Positions 9,426 through 18,610 of a stretch of DNA of 64,000 bases are shown here, in pieces. The position numbers were made by a program, and so were the translations under genes. The notes beneath the pieces were generated by a model. It had not been told where the DNA came from and made no database searches. It was given only the letters and a program-made list of their open reading frames with translations. The DNA lies in contig NZ_RBXA01000001.1 in the NCBI RefSeq assembly GCF_003634755.1, positions 1,302,001 through 1,366,000 on the forward strand, written 5' to 3'. Within the stretch, counting starts at the first letter, position 1. Every line of letters begins with the position of its first letter. The stretch comes from Flavobacterium limicola (GTDB taxonomy: Bacteria > Bacteroidota > Bacteroidia > Flavobacteriales > Flavobacteriaceae).

Positions 9426-10322
9426 TTACTTTTTTGTTTTCAATCTAACTTTTAACTCTAAAAAAATATATTTCATTAACAAACGAAAATCCCTTGTTTT
9501 ATAAGCAATTGTCATTTCATAATGAATTCTTTTCAACATCGCTGTAAATTCTTCTTTTGTGCGATTTAGAATAAAAGCTTTGTTCAAAATTAAGTAAGTA
9601 GAAAAATTAAATCGACGGGTTCTTTTGTTGTTTTTCTTGGTCAGCAAAGTGTACATCGAATCAGGTAGCACTCTTTTTTGAATCAATATTTCATCAATGT
9701 AATCAAAATTATAAATTCGCGCTGCTCGAATCCAGAAGTCGTAATCTTCATAAGCCAGGTTTTCGTCGTAACCGTTTAGCGTTTCAAAAACTTCTCTTTT
9801 GACTAAAGAACTGATAGAGCAAAGATTATTGTTGCCATTTAATAAGCCAATATAAATGTCGCCTGTGGGCTGTGATTGTATTCTTTTTCGATTGGTATCG
9901 GTTTTAAAATAATCGTTGATGAAACTGCCTTCTTCACTTATTAACTCGGCATTTCCATAAATAAAACCTACATTTTTATGAGAAGTTTCTTTAAAACCTT
10001 TTAGTTGATTCGCAATACAATCTAATTTTAAAACATCATCGGCAGCTAAATCAATAATATACTCACCCTTAGCTAATTTTAAACATTTATTAAAGGTTTT
10101 GGTGTTGCCCTGATTTTTTTTATTCACTATCAACGGAATTTCAGGATGTTGTTTTAGCCAGTTTTCAATCACTTTTACCGAATTATCTGTACTAAAATCG
10201 TCTGCAATAAGGAGTTCTACATTAGCATAGGTTTGATTTAATACCGATTCCAATGCCTCTATCACAAAATTAGCATGATTATAACACAAACAAATAACGG
10301 TAACTAACGGACTGTTGCGCAT
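9426..10322 (-). CDS. Family 2 glycosyltransferase
   Basis: A 298-residue GT-A glycosyltransferase with the standard order: VTVICLCYNHANFVIEALES at the N terminus, LLIADDFSTDNSV near residue 37, and the metal-binding acidic cluster IDLAADDVLKLD near residue 90, followed by ENLAYEDYDFWIRAARI. It lies on the opposite strand to its neighbours, so it is not in the main operon. It starts about 50 bases from the divergent GT4 gene, so the two share a short promoter region. Confidence 0.9.
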   Translation of the reverse strand: MRNSPLVTVICLCYNHANFVIEALESVLNQTYANVELLIADDFSTDNSVKVIENWLKQHPEIPLIVNKKNQGNTKTFNKCLKLAKGEYIIDLAADDVLKLDCIANQLKGFKETSHKNVGFIYGNAELISEEGSFINDYFKTDTNRKRIQSQPTGDIYIGLLNGNNNLCSISSLVKREVFETLNGYDENLAYEDYDFWIRAARIYNFDYIDEILIQKRVLPDSMYTLLTKKNNKRTRRFNFSTYLILNKAFILNRTKEEFTAMLKRIHYEMTIAYKTRDFRLLMKYIFLELKVRLKTKK

Positions 10323-10371
10323 GAATTTGAGATAAGAGTTTTATATTTGTTACGAAAATAATACTTCAGTA

Positions 10372-11451
10372 GTGGCAAAGCAAGGCAAAAGGACTAAAAT
10401 AGCTCTCGTGGGATATAAATTGGCCAATGGCGGATTAGAGCGTATATTTAGCAATGTTTCAGAGTTGCTTCATCACTCGAATTGTTACGTTCACCTGATT
10501 GTTTTAGAAGATAAAATTGAATACCCGTATCACGGGACTTTAATTAATTTAGGCCATTATTCTAAATTCAAAAAATATTTCAAACTAAAACAGCATTTAA
10601 AAATAAATCAATTTGATTATATAATTGATTTTCGCTATCGAATTAATCCTTGGATGGAGCTGCTATTTATCCATTATATGTATGTAGGTTTCAAATTTAT
10701 TTACACGATTCACAGCAGTAAATTAGACGTTTATCTGACACCTGTAAATTGGATTGGCCAACAAATGTTGAATAAAGCCTATAAGATTGTCGCTGTATCA
10801 AATGCATTAAACGAAAAAATAAAGGCGAAGTATCATTATGAAAAAGCTGTTGTAATTACTAATTCAATTTCTGTAAAAGCGATTGAAATGGAGTGTGTCG
10901 ATTCTAAACTTTCCTTTAAATATTGTATTGCTGTTGGACGATTAGTGAAGCTGAAACAATTTGACAAACTAATTGAGACCTATAGTAAATCAAATTTGCC
11001 TAACAGAGAAATTCATTTAGTAATTTTGGGTGAAGGGGAAGAGAAAGAGCATTTGGAAAAACAAATTGAATATTTGCAGATGACCGGTTTTATTCACTTA
11101 TTAGGTTTTAAAGATACTGCACTTTGTTATATTAGGGAAGCTCAATTTTTAGTGCTATCCAGCAAATATGAAGGTTTTTCGATGGTAATTTTGGAAGCGT
11201 TATCCTCTGGAATTCCTGTTATTTCTTTTGATTGTGAAACAGGACCAAGTGAATTAGTACAAAATGAATACAACGGTTTGTTAGTCGAAAACCAAAATTT
11301 TGAAGCACTTCAAGAAGCATTTGAAAGAATGGTAGATGACAGCCAACTTTATTATTTATGCAAAGAAAATGCAAAAGCATCCGTGAATTCCTTTTCTAAT
11401 GAAAACAGTATTGAAAAATGGTTAAATTTATTGAATCATAATATAATTTAA
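10372..11451 (+). CDS. Family 4 glycosyltransferase (GT-B)
   Basis: A 359-residue retaining glycosyltransferase with a GTG start (MAKQGKRTKIALVGYKLANG). The N-terminal Rossmann half opens with a GGLERIFSNV loop. The C-terminal half has the donor-site pattern AVGRLVKLKQFDKLI, then LGEGEEKEHLEKQI, then the E-x7-E motif in EGFSMVILEALSSGIPVISF. It probably adds a sugar to the lipid-linked polysaccharide on the cytoplasmic face. The ketoisomerase gene starts two bases after the stop, so they are co-transcribed. Confidence 0.92.
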   Translation: MAKQGKRTKIALVGYKLANGGLERIFSNVSELLHHSNCYVHLIVLEDKIEYPYHGTLINLGHYSKFKKYFKLKQHLKINQFDYIIDFRYRINPWMELLFIHYMYVGFKFIYTIHSSKLDVYLTPVNWIGQQMLNKAYKIVAVSNALNEKIKAKYHYEKAVVITNSISVKAIEMECVDSKLSFKYCIAVGRLVKLKQFDKLIETYSKSNLPNREIHLVILGEGEEKEHLEKQIEYLQMTGFIHLLGFKDTALCYIREAQFLVLSSKYEGFSMVILEALSSGIPVISFDCETGPSELVQNEYNGLLVENQNFEALQEAFERMVDDSQLYYLCKENAKASVNSFSNENSIEKWLNLLNHNII

Positions 11452-11452
11452 A

Positions 11453-11848
11453 ATGGATATAGAGCGAATTTTAATTCCAAAAATTGAAGACAATCGAGGA
11501 AATTTATCGGTGATTGAAAATGATGTTCTGCCTTTTGAATTTAAAAGAGTATACTATTTATATGATGTTCCAGCTGGTGCTGAGCGTGGTGGGCATTCTC
11601 ATATAGAACAAAAAGAGTTTCTCATAGCTTTAAGTGGAAGCTTTGATGTGGTTTTGAATGATGGCCAAGAACAGCAAATAATAACCCTTAACAAACCTTT
11701 TGAAGGGTTGTTAATTAACCAAGGAATTTGGCGTGAACTTAATAATTTTTCTTCGGGGAGTGTTTGTTTAGTCATTGCTTCTGCCGTTTTTGATGAAGGC
11801 GATTATATCCGTAAATTTGAAGATTTTTTAGCTTTAAAAAATAATTAG
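11453..11848 (+). CDS. fdtA: FdtA/QdtA-type sugar 3,4-ketoisomerase (cupin)
   Basis: A 131-residue single-domain cupin. EDNRGNLSVIENDVLPFEFK and RVYYLYDVPAGAERGGHSH, with histidines in HSHIEQKEF, match the FdtA/QdtA/WxcM-like isomerases. These shift the keto group of dTDP-4-keto-6-deoxyglucose to C3 before transamination. The matching aminotransferase is 5.6 kb upstream (4720) rather than adjacent, and no rmlA/rmlB homologue for the precursor lies in the window. FdtA and QdtA differ in product stereochemistry and cannot be separated here. The gene is convergent with the next glycosyltransferase and the two stop codons overlap by four bases. Confidence 0.88.
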   Translation: MDIERILIPKIEDNRGNLSVIENDVLPFEFKRVYYLYDVPAGAERGGHSHIEQKEFLIALSGSFDVVLNDGQEQQIITLNKPFEGLLINQGIWRELNNFSSGSVCLVIASAVFDEGDYIRKFEDFLALKNN

Positions 11849-12780
11849 CGATACACGGAAAAGTAGATTCCATTCTTGTATAATTTTTTCTTAAATCTTA
11901 GTAATGGAATTTGAATCCATCGCGGCAAATGGAATACAATCCAATTTTTTACTGTTATGTTTTTTTTGGCGATGCTTTTGTAATATTCATTTGCTTTCTT
12001 TAAGTCTCCACTAATTTTAAATTTTAATGCATAATCCATACGGTTAACATCAATAAATGCTTTAAGGCTAGGATTGTTTTTTTCGTTTTCTTGAAATTGG
12101 GAAAAATCAATCAAATTTTTATCTCTAATGTTTGTTTTTGAAAGGCTGTTGCTATCTATTGTATTATATTCTACAGTAACCAGATTTGTAATAGCAACAG
12201 GAAAAAAGAGTGCAATCTTTATCCATAAATCTAAGTCCTGTCCGCTTGAAATATTAGGGTTGAAAAGTCCTGTTTTGTTTAAAACGGACTTTGGGATTGC
12301 TAGTACGGAGGTTAATGCAATCCTGCTTATTAAGCTAGAATAAAAGAAATCAGGAACAATACCTGAAAAATTTTCAGCTATTTTTAAAAAATTGTTTGTA
12401 ATATGTTTATCTTTGGACACTTTCGAAATGTATCTTGAGGCATAGAGTCCGGCTTCGGGAAATTTATAAATTAATTTATTTAAAACTTCAAGATGATTGG
12501 GAAACCACAAATCATCAGCATCTAATAAAGCAATATAAACTCCCTTTGATTGTTGTATTCCATAATTTCGTGCAACAGAAACTCCTTCGTTTTTTTTTGA
12601 GAAATATTTAATTCGGGTATCATTAAATTTTAAAACAATTTCTTCACTTTTATCTGTAGAACCATCATTTACTATAATAATTTCAAAGTTTGTAAAGGAT
12701 TGCTCAAGGACGCTACCTAGAGTGGCTTCTATGAATTTTTCCTTGTTGAATAATGGAATTATTACTGAAAAGTAAATCAT
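11845..12780 (-). CDS. Family 2 glycosyltransferase
   Basis: A 311-residue GT-A glycosyltransferase: FSVIIPLFNKEKFIEATLGS, IIVNDGSTDKSEEI near residue 35, and the metal-binding LLDADDLWFPNHL near residue 88, followed by SSGQDLDLWIKIAL. I start at the ATG at 12780 (MIYFSVIIPLF). A longer in-frame start at 12825 would add 15 non-homologous residues and overlap the upstream gene by 32 bases, whereas 12780 leaves a 13-base gap. It is downstream of the 12794-13669 gene in the same operon. Confidence 0.9.
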   Translation of the reverse strand: MIYFSVIIPLFNKEKFIEATLGSVLEQSFTNFEIIIVNDGSTDKSEEIVLKFNDTRIKYFSKKNEGVSVARNYGIQQSKGVYIALLDADDLWFPNHLEVLNKLIYKFPEAGLYASRYISKVSKDKHITNNFLKIAENFSGIVPDFFYSSLISRIALTSVLAIPKSVLNKTGLFNPNISSGQDLDLWIKIALFFPVAITNLVTVEYNTIDSNSLSKTNIRDKNLIDFSQFQENEKNNPSLKAFIDVNRMDYALKFKISGDLKKANEYYKSIAKKNITVKNWIVFHLPRWIQIPLLRFKKKLYKNGIYFSVYR

Positions 12781-12793
12781 GTCAGTATGGTTT

Positions 12794-13669
12794 TTATTTG
12801 CAAATGAAGCCCACTCTAAAAACATTAAAGATAAATAGACTAGGATTTTTTCCTTTAAGATTTTTTAATAATAAGTTTTCAAAAAGTGGAAATAGTTTTG
12901 AAATTAGCAAACTTAATTTTGTTCTTTTTAAAAAATGATATAATTGAATCAGTCTTACAAATTCAATGTCAATTTTTTCTTCTTCGTATAACGAAATCAA
13001 ATTTTCTAATGCCTCCTTAGTTTTATTCAGATAAATCGAATTTGTATCAATATCTCCATGTTCAACAGGATTTTCAATATGATTTATTTTAGATTTTAAA
13101 AGACTTAATTGATACGAAAGTTGGGTATCATCATGACCGTATTTCTTTCTGTCTTTATCAAATTTTACTTTGTTGAAACAGTCTTTTTTAATTAGGGTAT
13201 TATTAAAAAGTAACGATTGATACGGTTTTTTCTTTCGGTTTTCGGCAGATTTGTCTTCAATAAATTTTCCGTATTTCCAACGTAGTTTTTGATTGTCGAA
13301 AGGGCATTTTTCAGGATGCAACCTACCGCCATAAACAACATCAAAATCATGAAGATTGTCAATGTTTTTTTTTATAAAATTGTCATGAATAATAATGGAG
13401 TCCCCGTCGATAAAAAGCAAATAATCAAATTTTGCTTGCTCAGCTAGGGAATTTCTGTTTTCACGATGCGCTAGATTTTTTTTTAACGAGACAAAACTAC
13501 AATTTGATAATGCATTTACATTCTCATTAAATGCATTCAAACTTGATTGTGAAGCATCGTCTTGGCACAAAATTTCAAACGCTATTCCGCAATCTATACA
13601 TTGCTTTTGCAGCTCCAAAACTAGCGGATAAACATTGTAATTATAAACCGGAATTAGTATCGAAAGCAT
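12794..13669 (-). CDS. Family 2 glycosyltransferase
   Basis: A 291-residue GT-A enzyme. [20 protein letters not shown] leads into ILCQDDASQSSLNAF, and the metal-binding DxD is in LLFIDGDSIIIHDNF. A C-terminal region with YGHDDTQLSYQL resembles the galactosyltransferase-like second half found in some bacterial GT2 proteins. Its ATG shares one base with the ftsE stop (TAATG), which implies translational coupling to ftsE although the functions are unrelated. Confidence 0.87.
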   Translation of the reverse strand: MLSILIPVYNYNVYPLVLELQKQCIDCGIAFEILCQDDASQSSLNAFNENVNALSNCSFVSLKKNLAHRENRNSLAEQAKFDYLLFIDGDSIIIHDNFIKKNIDNLHDFDVVYGGRLHPEKCPFDNQKLRWKYGKFIEDKSAENRKKKPYQSLLFNNTLIKKDCFNKVKFDKDRKKYGHDDTQLSYQLSLLKSKINHIENPVEHGDIDTNSIYLNKTKEALENLISLYEEEKIDIEFVRLIQLYHFLKRTKLSLLISKLFPLFENLLLKNLKGKNPSLFIFNVFRVGFICK

Positions 13670-14355
13670 TACGCGTTTCGCTGCTGAATCACTTCAAAGA
13701 TTTTTGCATCTTCACATTTCAATGTTTTCGAAGGGAATTTCATTAGCAACGCATAATCGTGCGTCGCCATAATGATGGTTTTTCCGTTGGCATTGATTTT
13801 CTTTAAGACTTCCAACACTTCGGCGCTCGTTTGTGGATCTAAGTTTCCTGTAGGTTCATCCGCAAGGATTAATTCCGGATCGTTCAGCAAAGCGCGAGCG
13901 ATGGCCACACGTTGTTGTTCTCCTCCAGAAAGTTGATGAGGCATTTTTTTGCCAAAATCTCTCATTCCCACTTTATTCAAAACTTCGTCAATCTTGTTTT
14001 GCATTTCTACGTTGTCTGTCCAGCCAGTTGCTTTCAGTACAAACAACATATTGTCATTTACAGTACGGTCCGGAAGCAATTTGAAATCTTGGAAAACGAT
14101 ACCAATCTTTCTTCTCAAAAACGGAATGTCATCTTCTTTTAAAGTGGCTAAATCAAAATCTACTATATGACCTTCTCCTTCCGTTAAAGGTAAATCAGCA
14201 TATAAAGTTTTCATTAAACTGCTTTTTCCAGAGCCTGTTTTTCCAATGATGTAAAGGAATTCACCATGTTTTACCTCTAAGTTTACCTCTGTTAATATAG
14301 ATTTTCCTTCTTGATAAATAGTTACATTTTTTAAAGACAGTACGGATTGTGACAT
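13669..14355 (-). CDS. ftsE: FtsE, cell-division ABC transporter ATP-binding protein
   Basis: A 228-residue ABC ATPase. Walker A is GKTGSGKSS, the signature is [16 protein letters not shown] and Walker B is [12 protein letters not shown], followed by the H-loop ATHDYAL. The overall sequence, with [19 protein letters not shown], matches FtsE, which with FtsX controls septal peptidoglycan hydrolases at the inner membrane. I start at 14355 ([11 protein letters not shown]) because upstream in-frame sequence is not conserved. No ftsX is adjacent, which is common in Bacteroidetes. The last base is shared with the following glycosyltransferase start. Confidence 0.92.
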   Translation of the reverse strand: MSQSVLSLKNVTIYQEGKSILTEVNLEVKHGEFLYIIGKTGSGKSSLMKTLYADLPLTEGEGHIVDFDLATLKEDDIPFLRRKIGIVFQDFKLLPDRTVNDNMLFVLKATGWTDNVEMQNKIDEVLNKVGMRDFGKKMPHQLSGGEQQRVAIARALLNDPELILADEPTGNLDPQTSAEVLEVLKKINANGKTIIMATHDYALLMKFPSKTLKCEDAKIFEVIQQRNA

Positions 14356-14573
14356 AATTTGCATTTGTTTATTGGGTAAAAGTAATAAGATAACGGTTCT
14401 ATTCAAAATAAATTCTGTTGTATTAGACAGAATTACAAAAATTACAAATAATATTAAAAAGTTAGGATGTTTGATTTGATTGATATTGCAATAAAGAAGG
14501 TTGAAATCTAAACTGTAAAAAAATTATTCATAATAAAAGCCAATTGTGATTCGTTATAGAGGACAGAATATAA

Positions 14574-14581
14574 TATATTTG
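14574..14581 (+). promoter_or_regulatory. Candidate Bacteroidetes -7 element TATATTTG upstream of the TPR gene
   Basis: TATATTTG matches the TAnnTTTG consensus and lies 21 bases before the ATG at 14603. A TTG at the expected -33 spacing is not clear, so this is a half-supported promoter. Confidence 0.45.
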
Positions 14582-14602
14582 AATTATTAAAATAAAATCA
14601 CA

Positions 14603-17600
14603 ATGCGTAAACTTTCCTGGAGCTACTTCTTATCCATTTTTATTATAACGGCCAGTATTTCGGCACAAAAATCTACCATTTACACGCACGATTCAAAAGA
14701 TTTCAATAAAGCGGTTTCTTTATTTAAAGACGCGCAATATGCTTCGGCACAGCTTATTTTTAATAAAGTAAAGGAAACTGCCGCAACTGAAGAATTGAAA
14801 TCAGATTGTGCGTATTATGCCGCGAATTGTGCCATTCGAACCAATCAATCCAATGCGGATGAGTTGATGGAGCAGTTTGTTTCGGATTATCCAACGAGCG
14901 TAAAACAAAACCAAGCGTACATCGAAGTGGCACATTATCATTTTAACCAAGGGAATTATCCGCAAGCGTTGCAATGGTTTGATAAAGTAGACGAAAGCAG
15001 CTTAAGCAGAAACGATCAAGATAAATTCAATTTCCAGAAAGGCTACAGTTTTTTTAATGCCAAAAACAAAAAAGAAGCTACAGTGTATTTGAATAAAGTG
15101 GTAAACTCAGCTGAATATGGTTCGCAAGCCAAATATTATTTAGGTTTTATGGCGTATGAAGGCGACGATTACAAGCAAGCTACAAAGTATTTTGATGAAG
15201 TTTCGGGCGAAGAAAAGTACAAAGAAAAGCTTTCGTATTATCAGGCTGATATGAATTTTAAACTCGGGAATTTCCAAAAAGCAATTGATTTAGGTCAGAA
15301 AGCAATGGCTAAATCAACTCCTTTGGAAAAATCAGAACTGAATAAAATCATTGGCGAAAGCTACTTCAATTTAAAACAATATGATAAAGCAATTCCATTT
15401 TTAGTAGATTATAAAGGAAAAAAAGGGAAATGGAATAATACGGATTTTTATCAATTAGGATATGCGTATTACAAACAAAAAGACTACGAAAACGCGATTT
15501 CTCAGTTCAATAAAATCATTGGCGGGAAAGATTTTGTAGCACAAAACGCCTATTATCATTTAGGTGAAAGTTACCTGAATACCGATAAAAAGCAACAGGC
15601 TTTGAATGCGTTCAAAAATGCTTCGGAAATGGATTTTGATGAAGCCATTCAAGAAGATGCGAGCTTGAATTATGCAAAATTAAGTTATGAATTAGGGAAT
15701 TCGTACCAAAGTGTACCAGCAGTTTTACAAGCTTTTTTGAAAAAATATCCAGATAATGCAAGCCGTTCTGAGGTGGAGAAATTACTGATAGATTCTTATA
15801 TTTCTTCTAAAAACTACAAAGAAGCCTTAGTTTTATTGGAAAAAAACAAATCACCAGAAAATAAATTAGCGTACCAAAAAGTGCTTTTTTATAGAGGTTT
15901 GGAACTATACACGGATGGAAATTATCCTGAAGCATTAAAAATGTTTACGAAATCACTAAGCGAACAAAAAGATGCTGTTTTTACGGCTCGTGCTACTTTC
16001 TGGAAAGGCGAAACAGAATATGTTTTGAATGATTTCAAAGACGCTTTATTAAGTTTCAAGCAGTTCATTGGTGCAAACCAAGCAGCGGCAACACCGGAAT
16101 TTAAAAACAGTAATTATAATATTGCATACACGTATTTCAAATTGAAAGAATACGATCAAGCAGGAGATTATTTCCAAAAACAAATTGAAAAGGCACCTAG
16201 TGATAAAGTACGTTTGAATGATTCGTATTTGCGTTTAGCAGATTGTCGTTTTGTAACTTCAAAATATGGTGCGGCAATGGAGGCCTACACGAAAGTAATC
16301 GAATCTAAAAGTGTTGATGCAGATTATGCGTATTTCCAAAAAGCTATTTCCTACGGATTTCTAGCTAAAAACGATAAGAAAATTGACGAACTAAACGCTT
16401 TTTTACAATTGTATCCAAAATCAGAATATAGAGACGATGCACTTTTTGAATTGGCAAATACATACGTAGCTGAGAATAAAAATGACCTTGCCATAAAAAC
16501 ATACGACCGATTGAATACAGAATTTAAAAAAGGTTCTTTCACTTCCAGAGCTATTTTGCGTCAGGGATTGGTTTATTATAACACCGATAAAGATGATCAA
16601 GCATTGTTGAAGTTTAAAAAAGTAGCGGCGGATTTTCCTAGAACTCCGGAGGCTTTAGAAGCGGTTGCGACTGCTCGATTGATTTATGTGGACAATGGCA
16701 GAGTAGATGAATATGCAACTTGGGTTCGTACATTAGATTTTGTTGCCGTAACGGATGCAGAATTGGATAATGACACCTATGAAGCTGCTGAAAAACAATT
16801 TCAACAAAATAACGCCAAGCAGGCAATAGCAGGATTTAGTGGTTATGTAAGCCAGTTTCCTCGTGGGATTCATGCTCTAAAAGCTAATTATTATCTGGCT
16901 CAATTGTATTATGCTGAAGGGTCTGAGAGCAAATCTATTCCTAATTATGAGTATGTAGTTGCACAATCCAGAAGTGAATTTACAGAACAATCTTTGTCAA
17001 GATTGGCTCAAATTTTCCTTAAAAACAAAGAAGATCAAAAAGCAATTCTAATTTTGACCCGTTTAGAAAACGAAGCTGATACTTCTCAGAACAAAACATT
17101 TGCACAATCGAATTTGATGAAATTGTATTACGATAAGAAAGATTATCCGAATTCAGGTATGTATGCCGAGAAGGTTTTGATGAATCCAAAAACAGATGAT
17201 AATGTAAAAAGTGATGCACAAATTATCATTGCACGTGCAGCAATTGAAACGGGTGATGAAGCGAAAGCGAAAGTAGCCTACGCAAAATTATTGACGATTG
17301 CTAAAGGAGAATTAGCAGCCGAAGCCTTGTATTATGATGCTTATTTTAAAAATAAAGAAGGAAAATTTGAGGTGTCAAATGTTGCGGTTCAAAAATTAGC
17401 AAAGAATTATTCCAGCTATAAATATTTTGGAGCCAAAGGATTAGTGGTAATGGCCAAAAACTTTTACGGACTAAAAGATAGTTATCAGGCAACGTATATT
17501 CTAGAAAATGTAATTCAAAATTTCACTGATTTTCCGGATGTCGTTTCAGATGCACAAACAGAGTTGAACGCTATTAAAGCCGAAGAATCCAAAACTAACT

Positions 17601-17617
17601 CATCGATAACAAAATAA
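14603..17617 (+). CDS. Large secreted tetratricopeptide-repeat protein
   Basis: A 1004-residue protein with a signal peptide (residues 1-21, SYFLSIFIITASISAQ) followed almost entirely by TPR units of roughly 35 residues, for example YFNQGNYPQALQWFDKV, YYKQKDYENAISQFNKII and YFKLKEYDQAGDYFQKQI. It is therefore an exported scaffold, periplasmic or outer-membrane associated. Similar giant TPR proteins in Flavobacteriaceae are encoded next to a plugless TonB-receptor-like barrel, as here (18611), so a joint envelope role is plausible but unproven. No enzyme motif is present. Confidence 0.88.
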   Translation: MRKLSWSYFLSIFIITASISAQKSTIYTHDSKDFNKAVSLFKDAQYASAQLIFNKVKETAATEELKSDCAYYAANCAIRTNQSNADELMEQFVSDYPTSVKQNQAYIEVAHYHFNQGNYPQALQWFDKVDESSLSRNDQDKFNFQKGYSFFNAKNKKEATVYLNKVVNSAEYGSQAKYYLGFMAYEGDDYKQATKYFDEVSGEEKYKEKLSYYQADMNFKLGNFQKAIDLGQKAMAKSTPLEKSELNKIIGESYFNLKQYDKAIPFLVDYKGKKGKWNNTDFYQLGYAYYKQKDYENAISQFNKIIGGKDFVAQNAYYHLGESYLNTDKKQQALNAFKNASEMDFDEAIQEDASLNYAKLSYELGNSYQSVPAVLQAFLKKYPDNASRSEVEKLLIDSYISSKNYKEALVLLEKNKSPENKLAYQKVLFYRGLELYTDGNYPEALKMFTKSLSEQKDAVFTARATFWKGETEYVLNDFKDALLSFKQFIGANQAAATPEFKNSNYNIAYTYFKLKEYDQAGDYFQKQIEKAPSDKVRLNDSYLRLADCRFVTSKYGAAMEAYTKVIESKSVDADYAYFQKAISYGFLAKNDKKIDELNAFLQLYPKSEYRDDALFELANTYVAENKNDLAIKTYDRLNTEFKKGSFTSRAILRQGLVYYNTDKDDQALLKFKKVAADFPRTPEALEAVATARLIYVDNGRVDEYATWVRTLDFVAVTDAELDNDTYEAAEKQFQQNNAKQAIAGFSGYVSQFPRGIHALKANYYLAQLYYAEGSESKSIPNYEYVVAQSRSEFTEQSLSRLAQIFLKNKEDQKAILILTRLENEADTSQNKTFAQSNLMKLYYDKKDYPNSGMYAEKVLMNPKTDDNVKSDAQIIIARAAIETGDEAKAKVAYAKLLTIAKGELAAEALYYDAYFKNKEGKFEVSNVAVQKLAKNYSSYKYFGAKGLVVMAKNFYGLKDSYQATYILENVIQNFTDFPDVVSDAQTELNAIKAEESKTNSSITK

Positions 17618-17695
17618 AAATCAAGGTTTGAAAGTTGGAAAACAGCTTAAATCAAGCGTAAATTTTTAAATAATCGAAAGCTAAATACAAAGAGA

Positions 17696-18559
17696 ATGAA
17701 TCTACCTTTTTATATAGTTGATGTTTTTACTGAAAAAAAATATGCAGGCAATCAATTGGCTGTTTTTTTAGAGGCTGAAGCCTTAAGTGACGAACAGATG
17801 CAAAAAATTGCCCGTGAAATCAACTTTGCGGAAAGTACTTTTATTACCAAGGTTGATGTTGAAAATAACTCGGCAACAATCAGAATTTTTACACCTGAGC
17901 ACGAAATGAAGTTTGCTGGTCATCCCATTATTGGAACTTCTTGGGTTTTGATGAATAAAATATTTGTAAATCAACCGCGAAATATAACTTTAAACGTCCC
18001 AATAGGTGAAATTCCCGTTAATCAATCGGGTGATTTGGTATGGTTGCAGGCGGCTCAACCACAATTTTTGGATACTTTTTCAGCACAAGATTTTTCGAAC
18101 TTCAGCAATTTAAGCAGTGCTGATTTTGATGATGCATTTCCCATTCAGGAAGTAACCACAGGAAGCGCGTTTGTAATTGTTCCTGTCAAAAATAAAAAAG
18201 TTTTAGAGAATTTGATTTTGGATAAAACTAAAATGAACGAATGGTTGCAGGCAAACTGTAAAACAAGTCATAGAGCGTTGTATTTCTTTTTTTTAGAAGA
18301 TACGAAATTAAGCAGTAGAATGCTTTGTATAGAAAATAATCAACTTGTTGAAGATGTGGCAACGGGAAGTGCCAGCACTTGTTTGCAGGCTTTTCTTCTA
18401 AAATATAATGCGCCAGAAATTCAAATAATTAATCATCAGGGAGAATTTATAAACAGACCTTCTCAAATTTATTTTGACGGAAAATTAGAGAATAATCATT
18501 TTGATATAAATATTGGTGGCAAATCGCAATTCATTGCAAAAGGCGAATGGGAAGTTTAA
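17696..18559 (+). CDS. PhzF family isomerase/epimerase-like protein
   Basis: A 287-residue protein of the PhzF/diaminopimelate-epimerase fold. Visible hallmarks are YAGNQLAVFLEA, FAESTFI with the catalytic glutamate E46, GHPIIGTSWVL, and VEDVATGSASTCLQAF near residue 220. PhzF itself isomerises a phenazine precursor, but no other phenazine genes are present and most relatives have unknown substrates. It sits between the TPR gene and the barrel gene with gaps of 78 and 51 bases and may simply be carried in this operon. Confidence 0.88.
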   Translation: MNLPFYIVDVFTEKKYAGNQLAVFLEAEALSDEQMQKIAREINFAESTFITKVDVENNSATIRIFTPEHEMKFAGHPIIGTSWVLMNKIFVNQPRNITLNVPIGEIPVNQSGDLVWLQAAQPQFLDTFSAQDFSNFSNLSSADFDDAFPIQEVTTGSAFVIVPVKNKKVLENLILDKTKMNEWLQANCKTSHRALYFFFLEDTKLSSRMLCIENNQLVEDVATGSASTCLQAFLLKYNAPEIQIINHQGEFINRPSQIYFDGKLENNHFDINIGGKSQFIAKGEWEV

Positions 18560-18576
18560 GCATAAGGCTCGGGAGC

Positions 18577-18610
18577 AAGAATTAGAAATTAAGAAGTAAA
18601 AAATTAAAAC
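18577..18610. repeat. Degenerate A-rich heptamer stretch before the barrel gene
   Basis: A run with an approximate 7-base period (TTAGAAA, TTAAGAA, GTAAAAA, ATTAAAA) ends at the start codon of the next gene. It resembles the filler arrays at 2150 and 5221 but is less regular and uses ATT rather than ATC. Confidence 0.4.

Noticed and set aside
17696..18559. PhzF-like gene as evidence of phenazine production
   Set aside because: No phzA/B/D/E/G homologues are present; most PhzF-family proteins in other bacteria are unrelated to phenazines.
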